From Macrosoma leucophasiata (lineage: Eukaryota; Arthropoda; Insecta; Lepidoptera; Hedylidae), in the NCBI GenBank assembly GCA_036365455.1, contig JAWQUS010000004.1, forward strand, positions 9,121,501 to 9,185,500: a DNA stretch of 64,000 nucleotides, given 5' to 3'. A model generated the notes under the pieces. The model did not search any database. It worked only from the letters and a program-made list of their open reading frames with translations, and was not told the origin of the DNA. The translations under genes and the position numbers were made by a program. Below are positions 20,595 to 31,968 of this stretch, in pieces (within the stretch, counting starts at the first letter, position 1; each line of letters begins with the position of its first letter).

Positions 20595-21289
20595 ACTAGA
20601 GACTTGAAATTTGGCTCAAGCATACACCTTAATTACGCCGACAAAGTAGTAGAATAAAAGCATGAAAAATAAAATTATTTAGGGTACCTTCCCTACATGT
20701 AACGCGCGGATTTTTTTTATTTTTCGTTTTCTATATAGTGTGAGATATCGTTGGATAGATCTTTCAAAAATGTTAGGTGTGTGCTCACATCATTTTGGGA
20801 TATAAATAACTGTTCGTGACTTATTAAGCTTTAAAGGGTCAATTTTCGTTAGAGTCAAGTGTGTTGGTAGAGGGGGGGACCCCTCTACCAACTTTGTTGT
20901 TGTTAGAAATTCAAACGTTATGGCAATAGTAGCTGCATATAACGAAATTAAAAAGAAAACTATCACACCTAAGTTGGTTTAACAAGTTTGCAAGTAATAG
21001 TCGACCAAATGTAATACTCGAAATTTTTGACCAATTCCATAGAAAATATTTATATATTTTTTCATTACATTAATCAAACCTAAAAACTACGGAACCCTAC
21101 ATTGCGCGTGGCCCGACACGCATTTGACCGTTTTTTATTTAAAATTACGTATTATATCACCATACATTTTACGAGTATGTGGGTAAGTCAAATTTTCGCT
21201 CTAACGATTCTTACATATGCACTATAGGCCATAGTGTTGTAATGAAATAGACATTCAACATTATTTAAACAATATTTTAATTCTTTAAG

Positions 21290-23960
21290 ATAAAAGCTAT
21301 TGCCTCACAAACAGCACCTTATAAAAAAAGCTTTTCTGTAAAACAAAATACAAACGTTAGGTATCTCACGAAATAAACAGACGAAAAATTTTGCGCATTA
21401 TCTTTTAGAATCCGAAATAAAGGTTTTGTTTACTTGCAACTTGTACCACTTGTCTTGACTCAAAACCTTCATCTAAGCCCGCAGTTTTTCACACACGGTT
21501 TCACAAAACTGTCCCAAAATACAAAAATGATTTACAAATTGACATGGTTTGTTGTCCGTAATTATTTAAGTCGTCTTAATTAATTCATATGACGGAAACA
21601 TACTTTGGAATTGCCTTACAAAATTCTTTGTGAAGGGTTTGGAAGTAAAAATCGGACAAATGCTAGTCGAACTCAAACATGATAGTACTCTAACATCTGC
21701 CGTCCATTGCACGTATCGCAATGAAAGGATAATATATATTTGCTATGTTGTTTTAATATTCCTACTCTTAATAAAAATAAACAATAGCCTCACAAGCAAC
21801 ATCTCATAAAAAGTTTTGCAGTTCTTTTATGGAAATACAAACGTTACACGTGTTATGAAACAAACAGAGGAAAAGTTCGGTGCGTTAGCTTTCAGGATCC
21901 GGGACAAGAATTTTGTTTACTTGTATCTTGTATATACCACTTGTCTTGACATTGAACTCCAAACCCTCATCATAGCCCGCAGTTTTCCGCACACGTTTTC
22001 ACAAAACTGTCCCGAAATACAAAACGTACATTTTCTTTTGTGACCATACCAAATAATTTATTGTCTGTTGTCCGCAATGATTTTAGTGGTCTTAATTTAT
22101 TCATATGACTGAAACATACTTCGGAAAGGTCGCCGTACAAAATTCTTTGTGAAGGGTTTGGAAGTAAAAACCGGATAAATGATAGTCGAACTCACATATA
22201 ATAGTAAGTACTCTTACATCTGCCTTCCATTGCACGTATCGCAATGAAAGATAATATATATTTGCTATGCTGTTTTAATATTCCTACTCTCAATAAAAAT
22301 AAACTGTAACCTCACAAGCAACATCTCATAAAAAGTCTTGCAGTTCTCTAACGAAAATGCAAACGTTAAGTACATGTGTTATGAAACAAACAGACGAAAA
22401 GTTTGGCGCATTAGCTTTCAGGGTCCGGGACAAGGGTTTTGTTTACTTGTATCTTGTACCACTTGACTTGACATTGAACTCGAAAGTACTCGAAACCCTC
22501 ATCATAGCCCGCAGTTTTCCGCACCCGTTTTCACAAAACTGTTCCAAAATACAAAACGTACATTTTCTTTTGTGACCATACCTAATAATTCATGGTTTGT
22601 TGTCCGCAATGATTTTAGTCGTCTTAATTTATTCATATGACAAAAACATACTTCGCCGTACAAAATCCTTTGAGAAGAGTTTGGAAGTAAAAACCGGACA
22701 AATTCTAGTCGAACACATCTTAGTACTGTACCACCTGCCTTATATCAAAATTAATTTGTAATGCAATTTATATTCCAACCCTTCTTATAAAGAACTATAA
22801 CCTCACTCGCAAAATCCCAAATAAAATTGGGGTAGGTACATATTTCTATTATACATATTTCTTATGAGAATACAAACGTTACATATCTTATGAAATAAAC
22901 AGACGAAAAGTTTGGTGCGTTATCTTTCTGGGTCCGGAATAAAGATTTTGTTTACTTACATCTTGTACCTCTTGTCTTGACATTGAACTCGAGACCCCCT
23001 TCTTAACTTGCAGTTTTCTGCTCACGTCTTCACAAAATTGTCACGAAATACGAAACGCACATTTTCTTTTGTGACTGTACCAAATTGTACCAAGAAATTC
23101 ACGGTTTTGTTCTCTTACAATTATGTATTTTTCTTCTTAACTTATTCATATGACCAAAACATACTTCTGTCTTAAATTATTTCTCAGTAAATTGAAAACA
23201 GAATGTGACAAAAATACTTACGTCATATCAGGAGGCCAGTTCGATGTTTCTTAACCTAATTCTTGGTATAGATCATTTCTATTTGTATATTTGTAGCAAA
23301 CAAATGAAGTACTGGACTGATTTAAAGTAAATTACCAGTCTAGCTGCAAGGTGGTAAAGCGGCTGGTTAATCTTTTCTTTCCGTTTTTTCTTTAATTTCT
23401 TAAGTTCACTCGCATGTGTAATTGCGAAAAATAAATAGTTCAAATAGCAATGTTCTTTATTCTTTTGAAATATTTAGAAGTCGGGCCAAAGATCATCAAT
23501 GGGCATACTTTTTTGTTAAAAAGTATTTTATATTCTCGACATCCCAATTTATTGAGATCATAACAGATCGAACCAAGACAAAGTAATAGAAAAAACTCAC
23601 TATTACAAATAAAAGGAGATATCAAAATTTCATAAATCTTATAAAAACATACAAAAAGTTTGAAGCACTATATTTTACTGTCCAGGATAAGGGTTATGTT
23701 TACTTGCATCATCTACCTCTTGTCTTGATATTGAACTCGAGACCCCCATCATAACCCGCATTTTTACGTACACATCTTCACAAAACTGTCCTAAAAATAC
23801 GAAACGTACATTCTCTTGCAACAATCCCAAATAAATCATGGTTTGTTATTTACAATGTAAGTCGTCTTTACTTGGGATTAGTCGCCGTTTATTATTTGTG
23901 TAGGGTATGGAAGTAAAAACCGGACAAAAACTGCTGCTCAGACTGTACCTACTGTACTAA
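21290..23960. repeat. Diverged tandem array of 500-530 bp units (about 5)
   Basis: The anchor phrase GCAGTTTTCCGCACACG or close variants recurs at about 21477, 21975, 22507, 23006 and 23755, with steps of roughly 498, 532, 499 and 749. Other shared phrases are AACATACTTCGG, GGAAGTAAAAACCGGA and GACATTGAACTCGA. The last step is longer because inserted DNA, including an inverted-repeat fragment at 23341-23438, sits there. Short frames at 21816 and 22357 are copies of the repeat and not genes. Confidence 0.88.
23341..23438. mobile_element. Fragment of inverted-repeat element with tRNA-like core
   Basis: It has GGTGGTAAAGCGGCTGG (tRNA-like core remnant), then the right inverted repeat CCGTTTTTTCTTTAATTTCT through TCACTCGCATGTGTAATTGC and ATAAATAG. 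That arm is the reverse complement of 57585-57650. The B box half of the core is deleted in this copy. Confidence 0.72.
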
Positions 23961-23999
23961 TAACTGTCACAATATTTAAAGCTTACGTATTCTTTATAC

Positions 24000-25375
24000 G
24001 TAATAAATAATAAGATTTATAAAAATAGAAAAATTAAATGTATCTAATATATTATGGTAGATAGTAAGATACCATTCGTGTTCAGAAAAATTTCGAGCGT
24101 CTATTCATATCGATCCAAAAGGTGAAAGCCTGCAACGAAAACGGACTAACGGTTAAGGCAAAAAGAAGTTATGGTCAATTGAGAATTTAAATCAAGCACC
24201 GCTTCAAAACTTAACAGAGTTGAATGCGGTTTACAATAACGTATTTAATTTAGATACAGCTAGTGCCCGCGACTTCATCTGCGTAGCATTAAATATTTAT
24301 TGTTCAGTAGCTTCTACGCGGACGAAGTCGTGGGCGGGCACAGCTAGTAAATAATAAGATTTTTTTTAAGTGGATGTGGTAGATACCACTCGTGACAATA
24401 GGTGTTCTGCAAAAAAATCGAGCATCTGTTCATAACGAATCAAATAGCCCTGTAACAAAAACGAACGTACGAACGTTGGAGAATTAGCAATGTTATTCCT
24501 TTAGGACCGTTTGGGTTCGTATCTCTCAAATCTGTTACATAACACGGCAACAAATTATTCGGAGATTGTCAACAGGAAAATATTTTCTCATATTTTCTTT
24601 TGTGCTATCTTACATATAAAAATGCAGCATATGAATGAAACCAGCCGCTTACATAACATTCTCCACAAAGTAATTTAAATACGAAATAAAAGGAATGAAA
24701 ATATTGTGAACGACAACAGAAGATATGAGCAGTGGAGGCATGAAAAATTGTCAATTAGACCACCAGAATAGGAACAATGGGCTGGAATAACATTCAAAAG
24801 AACTCAGCCGAGTAAATGCAGGCTAGATTTACTATTGAATATCCGAATTCGAATACGTCACTATGTTACTAGAATTTGCTCTAAAAATTAGAAACTTGAC
24901 AGGTCTTTCCGGCCAATCCAACTAATATCTTAAAATAATAGTGTAATAGGAATTTTGAGGCAGAGCGGTTGTGAGAGAGAATGCTGCAAAATTCTCTGTA
25001 GATAGACTGCTCAGCCTGGGCAATATAGACCTGAAACAAAAATGAGCGGACGAATGGGTTAGCAATATCATCCCTTTAGAACCGCTAGGGTACGGGTCCC
25101 TCAAATCTGTTGTTACGTAACCCGACAGAAAATTTTGCGGAGATTGTCAAGAGGAAAATGATTTCTCATATTTGCTTTTGTATTACTACCTTACGTATTA
25201 ACAATGCAGCATATGAAACCTGGAGTTACGAGAAAATTCTCCACAAAGAAATTTGAAATTCGAAATAAGGGAAATGGGAGGCTTGAAACATTTTCAATTG
25301 ACCACTAGAATAGGAACAATGGCATAACATTCAAAATATTTCGACCAAGTAAATGAATTTTAGATATTGAAATAG
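24000..25375. repeat. Second diverged tandem array (about 3 units)
   Basis: Units near 24000-24240 (partial), 24350-24860 and 24940-25375 share a TTAGCAATRTYATYCCTTTA-type phrase, a GGAGATTGTCAASAGGAAAA-type phrase, ATTCTCCACAAAG and CAGAATAGGAACAATGG-type blocks. The spacing between the two fuller units is about 585 bp. A Helitron-like palindrome lies between units 1 and 2. Confidence 0.8.
24259..24347 (-). mobile_element. Palindromic Helitron-end module
   Basis: GTGCCCGCGACTTCATCTGC on the left faces GACGAAGTCGTGGGCGGGCA, then CAGCTAG|T, on the right. The 89-bp unit matches the ends at 39897-39968 and 62386-62468 (with TTGTTCAGTA in the loop). It reads as a Helitron 3' end with an inverted copy of itself. 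Confidence 0.7.
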
Positions 25376-26490
25376 GTCACCATAATGAATTTTAAAGGAG
25401 TAAAAAAATGTTATTGGATTTGAATTAATTTTGATTGTGGTTGTGACTGACGTTATGAGAGGAAAGCTACAAAAAATAAGTAACACAACCACATACCTGG
25501 GCTGGGCAAATGTTTAAGAACTTAAATCTTTCAACCAATCTATATAAAAAAAAATATGATTAGTAGACAGAGTAGGAAGTTTATTTGTCTTATAGGTGCA
25601 TATTATTATAAATGTATAAAGTCAGAATGATAAATAATAATATTCTGAAATAATTGTGATATTCTGAACTGAACTGAATTCCAATATTACGCTGAATGAA
25701 AGCAGCAATAGAAACAAGATGATTACATAGTGTTTCCCGCTTTAGGTTTGTCTACAATTATTTAGTACGTATATAGGCATTTCTAAGCTCGGGAGTATAA
25801 ACGCATGTTCATGAACTCGCTGCGAATGTTTGTTTAACAACGCTACAAGCGCTTTTTCAACAAAGAACTACGTTTACACGACGCTACAAATAATTCTTTA
25901 CTCCTGCATTTGGTTTTCAGTGTACTTTGAAGTGCCTATTTTTAGTTTGTACGATGTTTAAAATGTTTTCTAACATTCAAATGACCAACATTGAAATGTC
26001 TGAATAGAGTTGAAAAAGCGTGTGACCTTAACAGGAATGCGACAGATTATGCAAATTACAGAGAAACATGCTTGTGTGCTTAGCATAATTCATAATTGAA
26101 TTTATGTGTTCGTCGCAAAAATGGACACACCCTTTGTAAATTCAAGAATACTCAACAGATGCGCCTATTTTTGTATTTTTTTTCAGTTTACCTTCACAGA
26201 AATTGTCATTTTTTGAGTCATTGTGTCTTTATTTTACTTAAACAAGTGAGCCGGGCAAACTGTCCTGTCCGTTATAATATCCGTCTAAGTACATAGAATA
26301 TTTTCAAAGACCAAGAGGTACTGAGTTTTTTCAGTACACGAATATCTCCTTTTCATTTTTAGACTCATTTGTTATCACTTTAGGCTGAAGCACCCTCTGG
26401 GCTTCCCGATTGCGAGTTGGAGTAGACTAGTGCCGTCAAGTCGTGCCACCTACACAAATCTGTCCTAAAAAATATTGTTATCAGTTTTTT
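25376..26490. other. No gene recognised
   Basis: AT-rich sequence. Short frames at 26096-26296 have no domain I recognise. I saw no inverted repeats or matches. Confidence 0.45.
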
Positions 26491-26515
26491 TACTGGTAGA
26501 GCTCCAGTGACGGAC
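26491..26515 (+). mobile_element. SINE A head fragment
   Basis: ACTGGTAGAGCTCCAGTGAC plus a few bases matches the conserved 5' end of SINE A, then similarity ends abruptly. Confidence 0.55.
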
Positions 26516-26650
26516 GGATTACGCTTTCAACTATTATTAAAACAATGTTTTTGTTTACAGGCAATTGAAGTAAATACGCACTAGAGCGTAGTCCACATAG
26601 CAGACGGATAGCTACAAAAGGTGAGAGTTGTTCTAGTAATCTAGTAATCT

Positions 26651-27418
26651 GATTGGGGTCGACTCAAATTAGTGCAGTTCAACCCCTCGAAGACACAATT
26701 CTGCGCGTTCACCGCTAAAAAAACCCCATTCATTGTAGCACCACAGTTCCAGGGCACTCCGCTTGCCATTGGTAAGAGTATCGGTATCCTGGGCGTTGAC
26801 ATATCGAACGAAGTGCAATTTGGGAGTCACATTGAGTGTAAGACCAAGTTGGCATCCAAAAAGTTGGGGGTGCTTAACAAAGCGAGGCAGTATTTCACAT
26901 CGGGGCAGCTACTACAGCTTTATAAGGCCCAAGTGCGGCCCCATCTGGAATACTGCTCTCATTTGTGGGCGGGAGCCCCCAAGTACCAGCTTGGTCCACT
27001 TGACTCCCTACAAAAACGCGCCGTTCGTATTGTTAACGATCCGGGACTTACAGACAGGCTCGAACATCTGAGCCTGCGCAGAGATATTGGTAGTCTGTGC
27101 GTGTTATACCGTCTCTACAATGGTGAGTGCTCTGTCGAACTGTTCGACATGGTACCACCGTCTCTTTTTCTACACCGTACTACCCGCCGAAGAGAGAAGT
27201 TTCACCCTCACCGACTGGACACCTGGCAGTGCTCAACGGTGCGGTTTTCTCGATCGTTTCTGCCCAGAACGTGTAAATTGTGGAACGAACTTCCCTCTGA
27301 GGTGTTCCCTCGGTGCTACAATATGGGGTTCTTCAAAAATGGCGTCAAAAGAGTCCTTCAGGGCTGGCAGCGCGTTGGCAACTCCCCTGGTGTTGCAAAT
27401 GTCCATAGGCGACGGTGA
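26651..27418 (+). pseudogene. LINE reverse transcriptase C-terminal segment
   Basis: A continuous frame of about 255 codons encodes the end of the RT thumb and C-terminal region typical of CR1/Jockey-type elements: FNPSKTQFCAFTAKK near the start, SIGILGVDIS, then YKAQVRPHLEYCSHLWAGAP, LQKRAVRIVNDP, STVRFSRSFLPRTCKLWNEL and a WQRVGNSPG end before a TGA at 27416. The palm with the catalytic YADD and the endonuclease are absent because of 5' truncation. The frame has no stop, so this is the least decayed coding segment in the window and probably a fairly recent insertion. There is no start codon of its own; the GTG at 26672 is internal. Confidence 0.9.
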
Positions 27419-27490
27419 CCACTTACCATCAGGTGGCCCGTCTGCTTGTCTGTCAACTTAAAGACATAAAAAAAAAAAAAAAAAAAAATA
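26651..27490 (+). mobile_element. 5'-truncated CR1/Jockey-type LINE with poly(A)
   Basis: The last part of a reverse transcriptase frame is followed by a short 3' UTR (CCACTTACCATCAGGTGGCC then CGTCTGCTTGTCTGTC) and an A-run at about 27471-27488. The 5' end is truncated at about 26651 as expected of target-primed insertion. A minus-strand fragment of the same 3' end lies at 34247-34412. Confidence 0.9.
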
Positions 27491-27829
27491 AGCTTGTTGT
27501 TATTCTTGAAGAAAAACTGACTTGATTGAGGTGAGATGGTGAGAATACCAAATGATGATTTATTCTCGCTATCAAATAGCGCTTTACATCTGTAAAAGGC
27601 ATCGACGATAGGAGAAGCTGCGTTGTGTCGTTGATGGTAGAAGTAGTCGAATGTGATTTTGATCATAGAATAAATCATTTTATAATTGGCCGCGCGTGTC
27701 TGTCGCGAGCCACGGAAGCGGTTCCATACATTTTCATACTGCATCTATAGTCGCGCGCGGCCGCGATCGATCGCGACTCACGGAATTGCACCTTAAGAAG
27801 ATATGGAGCTTTCTTAAAAACAAAAGTTT
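27491..27829. other. No gene recognised
   Basis: It includes a GC-rich block with CGCGCGCGGCCGCGATCGAT at about 27752-27771, unusual for the surroundings and without a match. The minus frame 27358-27744 overlaps the LINE tail and is not a gene. Confidence 0.45.
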
Positions 27830-28560
27830 AGAAGAGGCATTATGAATTGGACCTATCAATTTTATTAAAGTGTAACGACAACGCGCTTGTTAGATAATAA
27901 AAGTGAATAATAATAAATAAATAAATAAAATACGCTTACACTCACAGCCCCACAGTAGGTATAAACCTGTGTCGTGGGTGCCGTTGTTCACATACAACAC
28001 ATACACAAACACCCAGACCCGAAACAAATATCTGTAGGCCATACGAATATTTGTCTCAATAATAATAATTATCTTACAAATTTTGATCAATAAAATTTTA
28101 ATTTTAACGATATTTGTAACGTTAACAACATATTGGTGTCAATATTGATGACTGATCACACTTCTTCCCAAATATACAATGGTAGGGGTGAAGTGAGTTT
28201 TATACATATAAAGACTCATATAGTTCAGACTGTACAATCAATACGTTATGTACGTTTTTGCGTGATTATGCTTGCGTGTGATGGGTATATTTATGAAAAT
28301 AAATCAAGTTACGTTGTCATTGAATTGGTCTCAAATGAAGCCCCAAGGACTTGTCAAATAAACAACATGGTCCTATCATGTATAATTTGATGTGGTATGA
28401 TTTGACAACTTTTATAATCCAAAGTATAAAAGAGGCATTATGAATTGGACATATCAATTTTATTAAAGTGTAACGACAATGCGCTTGTCAATAAATGTGC
28501 ATAAATAGTATACAAATTTTGATCAATTTTAGAAATTAACGATGTTTGTAACGTTAAAAT
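27830..28560. repeat. Tandem duplication, about 600-bp unit
   Basis: GAGGCATTATGAATTGGAC, then ATCAATTTTATTAAAGTGTA, occurs at about 27833 and again at about 28432. ACAAATTTTGATCAAT with the following AACGATRTTTGTAACGTTAA recurs at about 28076 and 28511. SINE C sits in the first unit only. Confidence 0.8.
27905..28055 (-). mobile_element. SINE C, body without tRNA head
   Basis: In plus orientation it begins with an ATAAATAAATAAAT tail, then TACGCTTACACTCACAGCCC, ATAAACCTGTGTCGTGGGTG and ATACACAAACACCCAGACCC, ending near the ATACGAATATTTGTC phrase. The tRNA-like 5' end is missing, consistent with 5' truncation. Confidence 0.82.
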
Positions 28561-29521
28561 ACATCACATTTTTTTTAATTATCCTTAAAATAGTTCCATA
28601 TCATGAAATAAATTTAAAATAATCAAATCAACAAAACACATCACGCTGTAATAGTAAATGTGTATAATTCAAAGAGACCATGGCGGATGAAGGAAATTAT
28701 TCTTCTTAAATATAATTTTGGCTGTTACTTGACAAACTTTGAATTATTTTTCTCATTCAGAGATGCAATCTCAAACATTCTCGTGGTATCAATCTACAAT
28801 ATTCCACTCTATGAATAATTCATTTGAATCCAAAATAGCGCAGTTGAATATATAATATAACATTGAAGATATTACTTAATCAGCGCCAGTATATGAATGA
28901 CATTTTGGGGTACCAATTTCTGGATCGCCGCCCTCGCTTTTACAGAATTGATTCTATACTTCCAATATTATTATTCGGCCTCGAGTTCTATTTTCGTATA
29001 AATCTTTTTGACTGGCAGACACGAATGAAGTATTTTAGAAATCCACTTTGTATTCTGATCTAGAGTTAAATAATATAATAAAACTAACTAGGTATGCTTG
29101 TGAAGAGAGTTCTTCAAAGGGCCTAAAGGTATCCCTTTGTTTCATTGTGGTTACAATCGGAATATCTCTGTTACTAGTGGAGTATAAACAAAATTATGCA
29201 AAATCGGAACGATTAAAGGTGTGATCCAGTTAAATGGATATCATTTCACAATTAATTCAAATCTCTGATTGCAATAGTTGAAACTTTGAGAGATCGTAGT
29301 CTAAATGACAGTTTTGGTTTTATCGTTGATTTATGACGTTGAGGGATAAAAAAATACAGGATGAAATTTTGGTGATTGTTTTTCCGCCGCAGAACGATTT
29401 GCCTTCAGTATTGCTGTTAAAACATAACAGTTAAAATAAAAAATGATCATTTTTTAAATATTATAAAAGATCAATCATCACCTCCAAAATTATAGTACCT
29501 AATCCACTTAACGTAATGTGC
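28561..29521. other. No gene recognised
   Basis: AT-rich sequence. A frame at 28863-29063 has no recognisable domain. I see no repeat match. Confidence 0.45.
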
Positions 29522-29706
29522 TGGCGTTGGGACGTGCCGTCCCCACCGCCCGCTCGCGGAAGAATTTTCTTGTTTTTCTCACTAGTGCAGTCCGTCAACC
29601 GAACAATAGTGGTGAAACCATTCCAATGGGGCGGCAGTAAGTGCAATAATGTAAGACGAGCAGCAGCGTCCTGCGATAAAACTACCACCACTGCAACCAC
29701 CAATTT
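29522..29706 (+). mobile_element. Family D short RTE-ended element, copy 3 (3' truncated)
   Basis: The head TGGCGTTGGGACGTGCCGTC, then CGCGGAAGAATTTTC, is followed by CACTAGTGCAGTCCGTCAAC and the RTE-like 5' part up to ACTGCAACCACCAATTT. The 3' RTE-like end is missing. Confidence 0.75.
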
Positions 29707-29836
29707 GAATCAGTGCATGCACAACACCGGGCACTGCTGACAAAGTGAAAAAACAGTAAACATTAAAAAAAAATTAGAGTAAATAACCTCAATTGTCTTG
29801 TGATACGGCATTATTAATAAAAAGAGAATATTATAA

Positions 29837-30190
29837 TAATGGCAACCCATTATACGTCCCACTGCTGGGCACGAGTCTCTTCCCCTTTTTTGGGAGGAGG
29901 CCTGGAGCTTACTCCAACACGCTGCTCCAATGCGGATTGGTGGAGATACGCAAACAAACCGCCCATAAGGCCTCCGACAAGGTTTAGCGACTGCTATCTG
30001 TCGATAACAACCGGGATCCGTGCTTCGGAGGGCACGTTAAGCCGTCGGGGCTTAACGTGCTCTCCGAAGCACGGAAACGCGCATTTTAATTTGCAACTAG
30101 CGGTCATCCATCATACATCCGACCGCACCCGTAACGCTTAACCGAGTAGATCGCTTCCGATCTACACCAGCCGGGCTATGCGCGCTTGAA
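29837..30190 (+). repeat. Dispersed repeat family E, copy 2, with a long hairpin
   Basis: It matches 12044-12395 along its length. A 26-bp inverted repeat occupies 30018-30043 and 30049-30074 (one mismatch, 5-nt loop), starting CCGTGCTTCGGAG. Copy 1 keeps only a remnant of this arm. Confidence 0.8.
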
Positions 30191-30644
30191 TAATAAAATA
30201 TTAATATTATAGATAAATTCTATTACCGCCAACTGAAATACGTAATCTATATAAATAAAAATGAAACGCTAAATGTATTGCTAAGCACAAAACTAGAGAA
30301 TTGCGGAACCGATTTGGCGGATTTCTTTTTTTTTGTATTTGATGAAGTCTGAGGAAGGTTCTTACGAAAAGACAAAATGAAAATAACAACAACCTTTTTA
30401 CCATAATAATATAAATTACTCTATGCCCAACTGACAGACATTTGACGACAATCAAAACAAATTAGAAATTTAAACTAAAATTTAAAAATCCTCTCTCAAA
30501 TATGCTTACGGCTGCGCATTATACGGGAATATACCATAATCACCCACTCTGTTTGTCTAGCGATCGCAATTTATTCATTTATTTCATATAATTTGCCTCC
30601 TGGAGAGCACTTTTACATTATATTATTTTTTAAACTAAAAAAAC
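30191..30644. other. No gene; possible Helitron 5' remnant
   Basis: CTATATAAATAAAAATGAAA with the downstream AACCGATTTGGCGGAT resembles the 5' interior of lepidopteran Helitrons, but no 3' end is seen. Otherwise nothing is recognised. Confidence 0.4.
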
Positions 30645-30945
30645 ATAACTTCACGCTTGTAATCCCCGAAGGGGCAAGCAGAGGTAAATGCATGCATTCA
30701 AGCATACGTGCAAACACCCACGATTCGCCGGCTACGTTTTGGCCCACGTAACAGGTGGCGAGCCTGTTGCCATCTCCGGGCACATTACCAAACTCCGAGG
30801 TACTGAGAAACTTCCAGTTAATGGAAAAATTCCAATAGAACCAGAGATAAAGGATTTTAAACCGTTATCTCTGATAGTCGCCGATTCGGGAATCGAACCC
30901 ATGCAGTAGTAGTAGCCTGCTACCACTATGCTTCTGAGGCAGTCA
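30645..30945 (-). mobile_element. SINE B, nearly full
   Basis: In plus orientation the tail AACTTCACGCTTGTAATCCC with CGAAGGGGCAAGCAGAGG comes first. The body follows (CATGCATTCAAGCATACGTG, ATCTCCGGGCACATTACC, ACTGAGAAACTTCCAG), then the tRNA-like head with B box complement GGGAATCGAACCC and CTTCTGAGGCAGT at the end. Confidence 0.88.
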
Positions 30946-31489
30946 ACCTAGAGGGAATAACCACTAATAATCAAAAACACATAATAAATTAAAAAGAAAC
31001 GAAGCAGTTTTGCATAATAAGGAAAGAAGTGGCGGTAGTTTAATCACGCGGGACGCCCTGCCCATCTCGCGATATTGTAATTGAGATATACATTATATGT
31101 AACAAATACCAACTCGATCGGCCTTGTGGAACTACAGATAACATATTTGGCTGTGACAGACGCACAAACGGATAGATGGACACACACACGAGTGTATATT
31201 TAAATAATCCCATTGTTACATTCATGAGGTAGGTGCAGAACTCCAAATTCAAAATTTGTTGAAAATTTTCTTCTCAATATAATTTTAACTGAGCTTTAAA
31301 CCCAAACATAATATTCGAATCAGCGAACATGCTCGGCTATCGAATCCTCAATTATAGTAACGTGTAATGCGTTAAGCGATGCCGATACGGTTCTGTTTGG
31401 TTAACAATGTGTGTACTCAGCTTGTCTCGGCTCCTGATCAGATTAAGTTGTTCTGTAGTCAGACATTGGGGTTTGATTTTATTGATATA
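30946..31489. other. No gene recognised
   Basis: AT-rich. A GGCTGTGACAGACGCACAAA segment near 31151 recalls the CTGTC repeats on the minus strand, but no ends are visible. Confidence 0.4.
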
Positions 31490-31600
31490 CTAGCTGGGGC
31501 TGCGACTTTGTTCGCGTGGAATGGTGACATTGGGCAGCATTTTTAAGATATAACTTTTGGTTAATTTTGGCTAATACAACAACACTTACGGCTGGCTAAA
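31490..31600 (-). mobile_element. Helitron 3' end fragment
   Basis: ACTAGCTGGGGCTGCGACTT begins at 31489. On the minus strand this ends ...CCCCAGCTAG before T, with the GACTTTGTTCGCGTGG phrase typical of Helitron ends here. The 5' end is not found. Confidence 0.65.
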
Positions 31601-31640
31601 AACATCTAGTTTACATTAATACTTCTCTGTACACTATATT

Positions 31641-31968
31641 AACTCCACTAACACCACCAACACCATCACCAATGCCACCAACGCCACTAACGCCACCACC
31701 ACCACCACCAACGCCAGCAACGCCACTAAAGCCACCAACGTCACCAATGCCACCAACGCCACTAACGCCACCATCATCACCATCACCACCACCAGCGCCA
31801 GCAACGCCACTAACACCACTAACGACACCAACGCCACCACCACCAACGCCAGCAATGCCATCAATGTCACCATCGCCACCAACGTCACCAACGCCACAAA
31901 CGCTATCAACGCCACTAATGCCACGAACGCCACAACCACCACCACCAGCAACGCCACTAACACCTATG
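31641..31968 (-). repeat. GTTGGTGGC-type minisatellite, second locus
   Basis: On the plus strand it reads as CACCAACGCCACTAACGCC-like units. On the minus strand it is the same GGCGTTGGTGGC unit as at 5113-5418. Long Pro/Thr, Gly/Val and Val/Ala frames in it are artefacts. No RTE-like end is visible beside this copy. Confidence 0.88.

Larger units (their letters stand above)
19385..21140 (+). repeat. CTGTC-containing dispersed repeat, split by a P-type element
   Basis: The outer parts (19385-19488 and 20595-21140) belong together: CCGTAGTAAACAAGGAACCC, a (CTGT)n run, then after the insert CTTGAAATTTGGCTC, AATTACGCCGACAAAGTAGT, a TAGGGTACCTTCC block and GCGCGTGGCCCGACACGCAT at the end. Phrases like these are frequent in lepidopteran repeats. 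No coding region is visible and the class is unresolved. Confidence 0.7.

Noticed and set aside
21816..22575. Two similar 72-75 codon frames that look like a duplicated gene
   Set aside because: They are the same positions in two units of a tandem array; other units carry stops and shifts.
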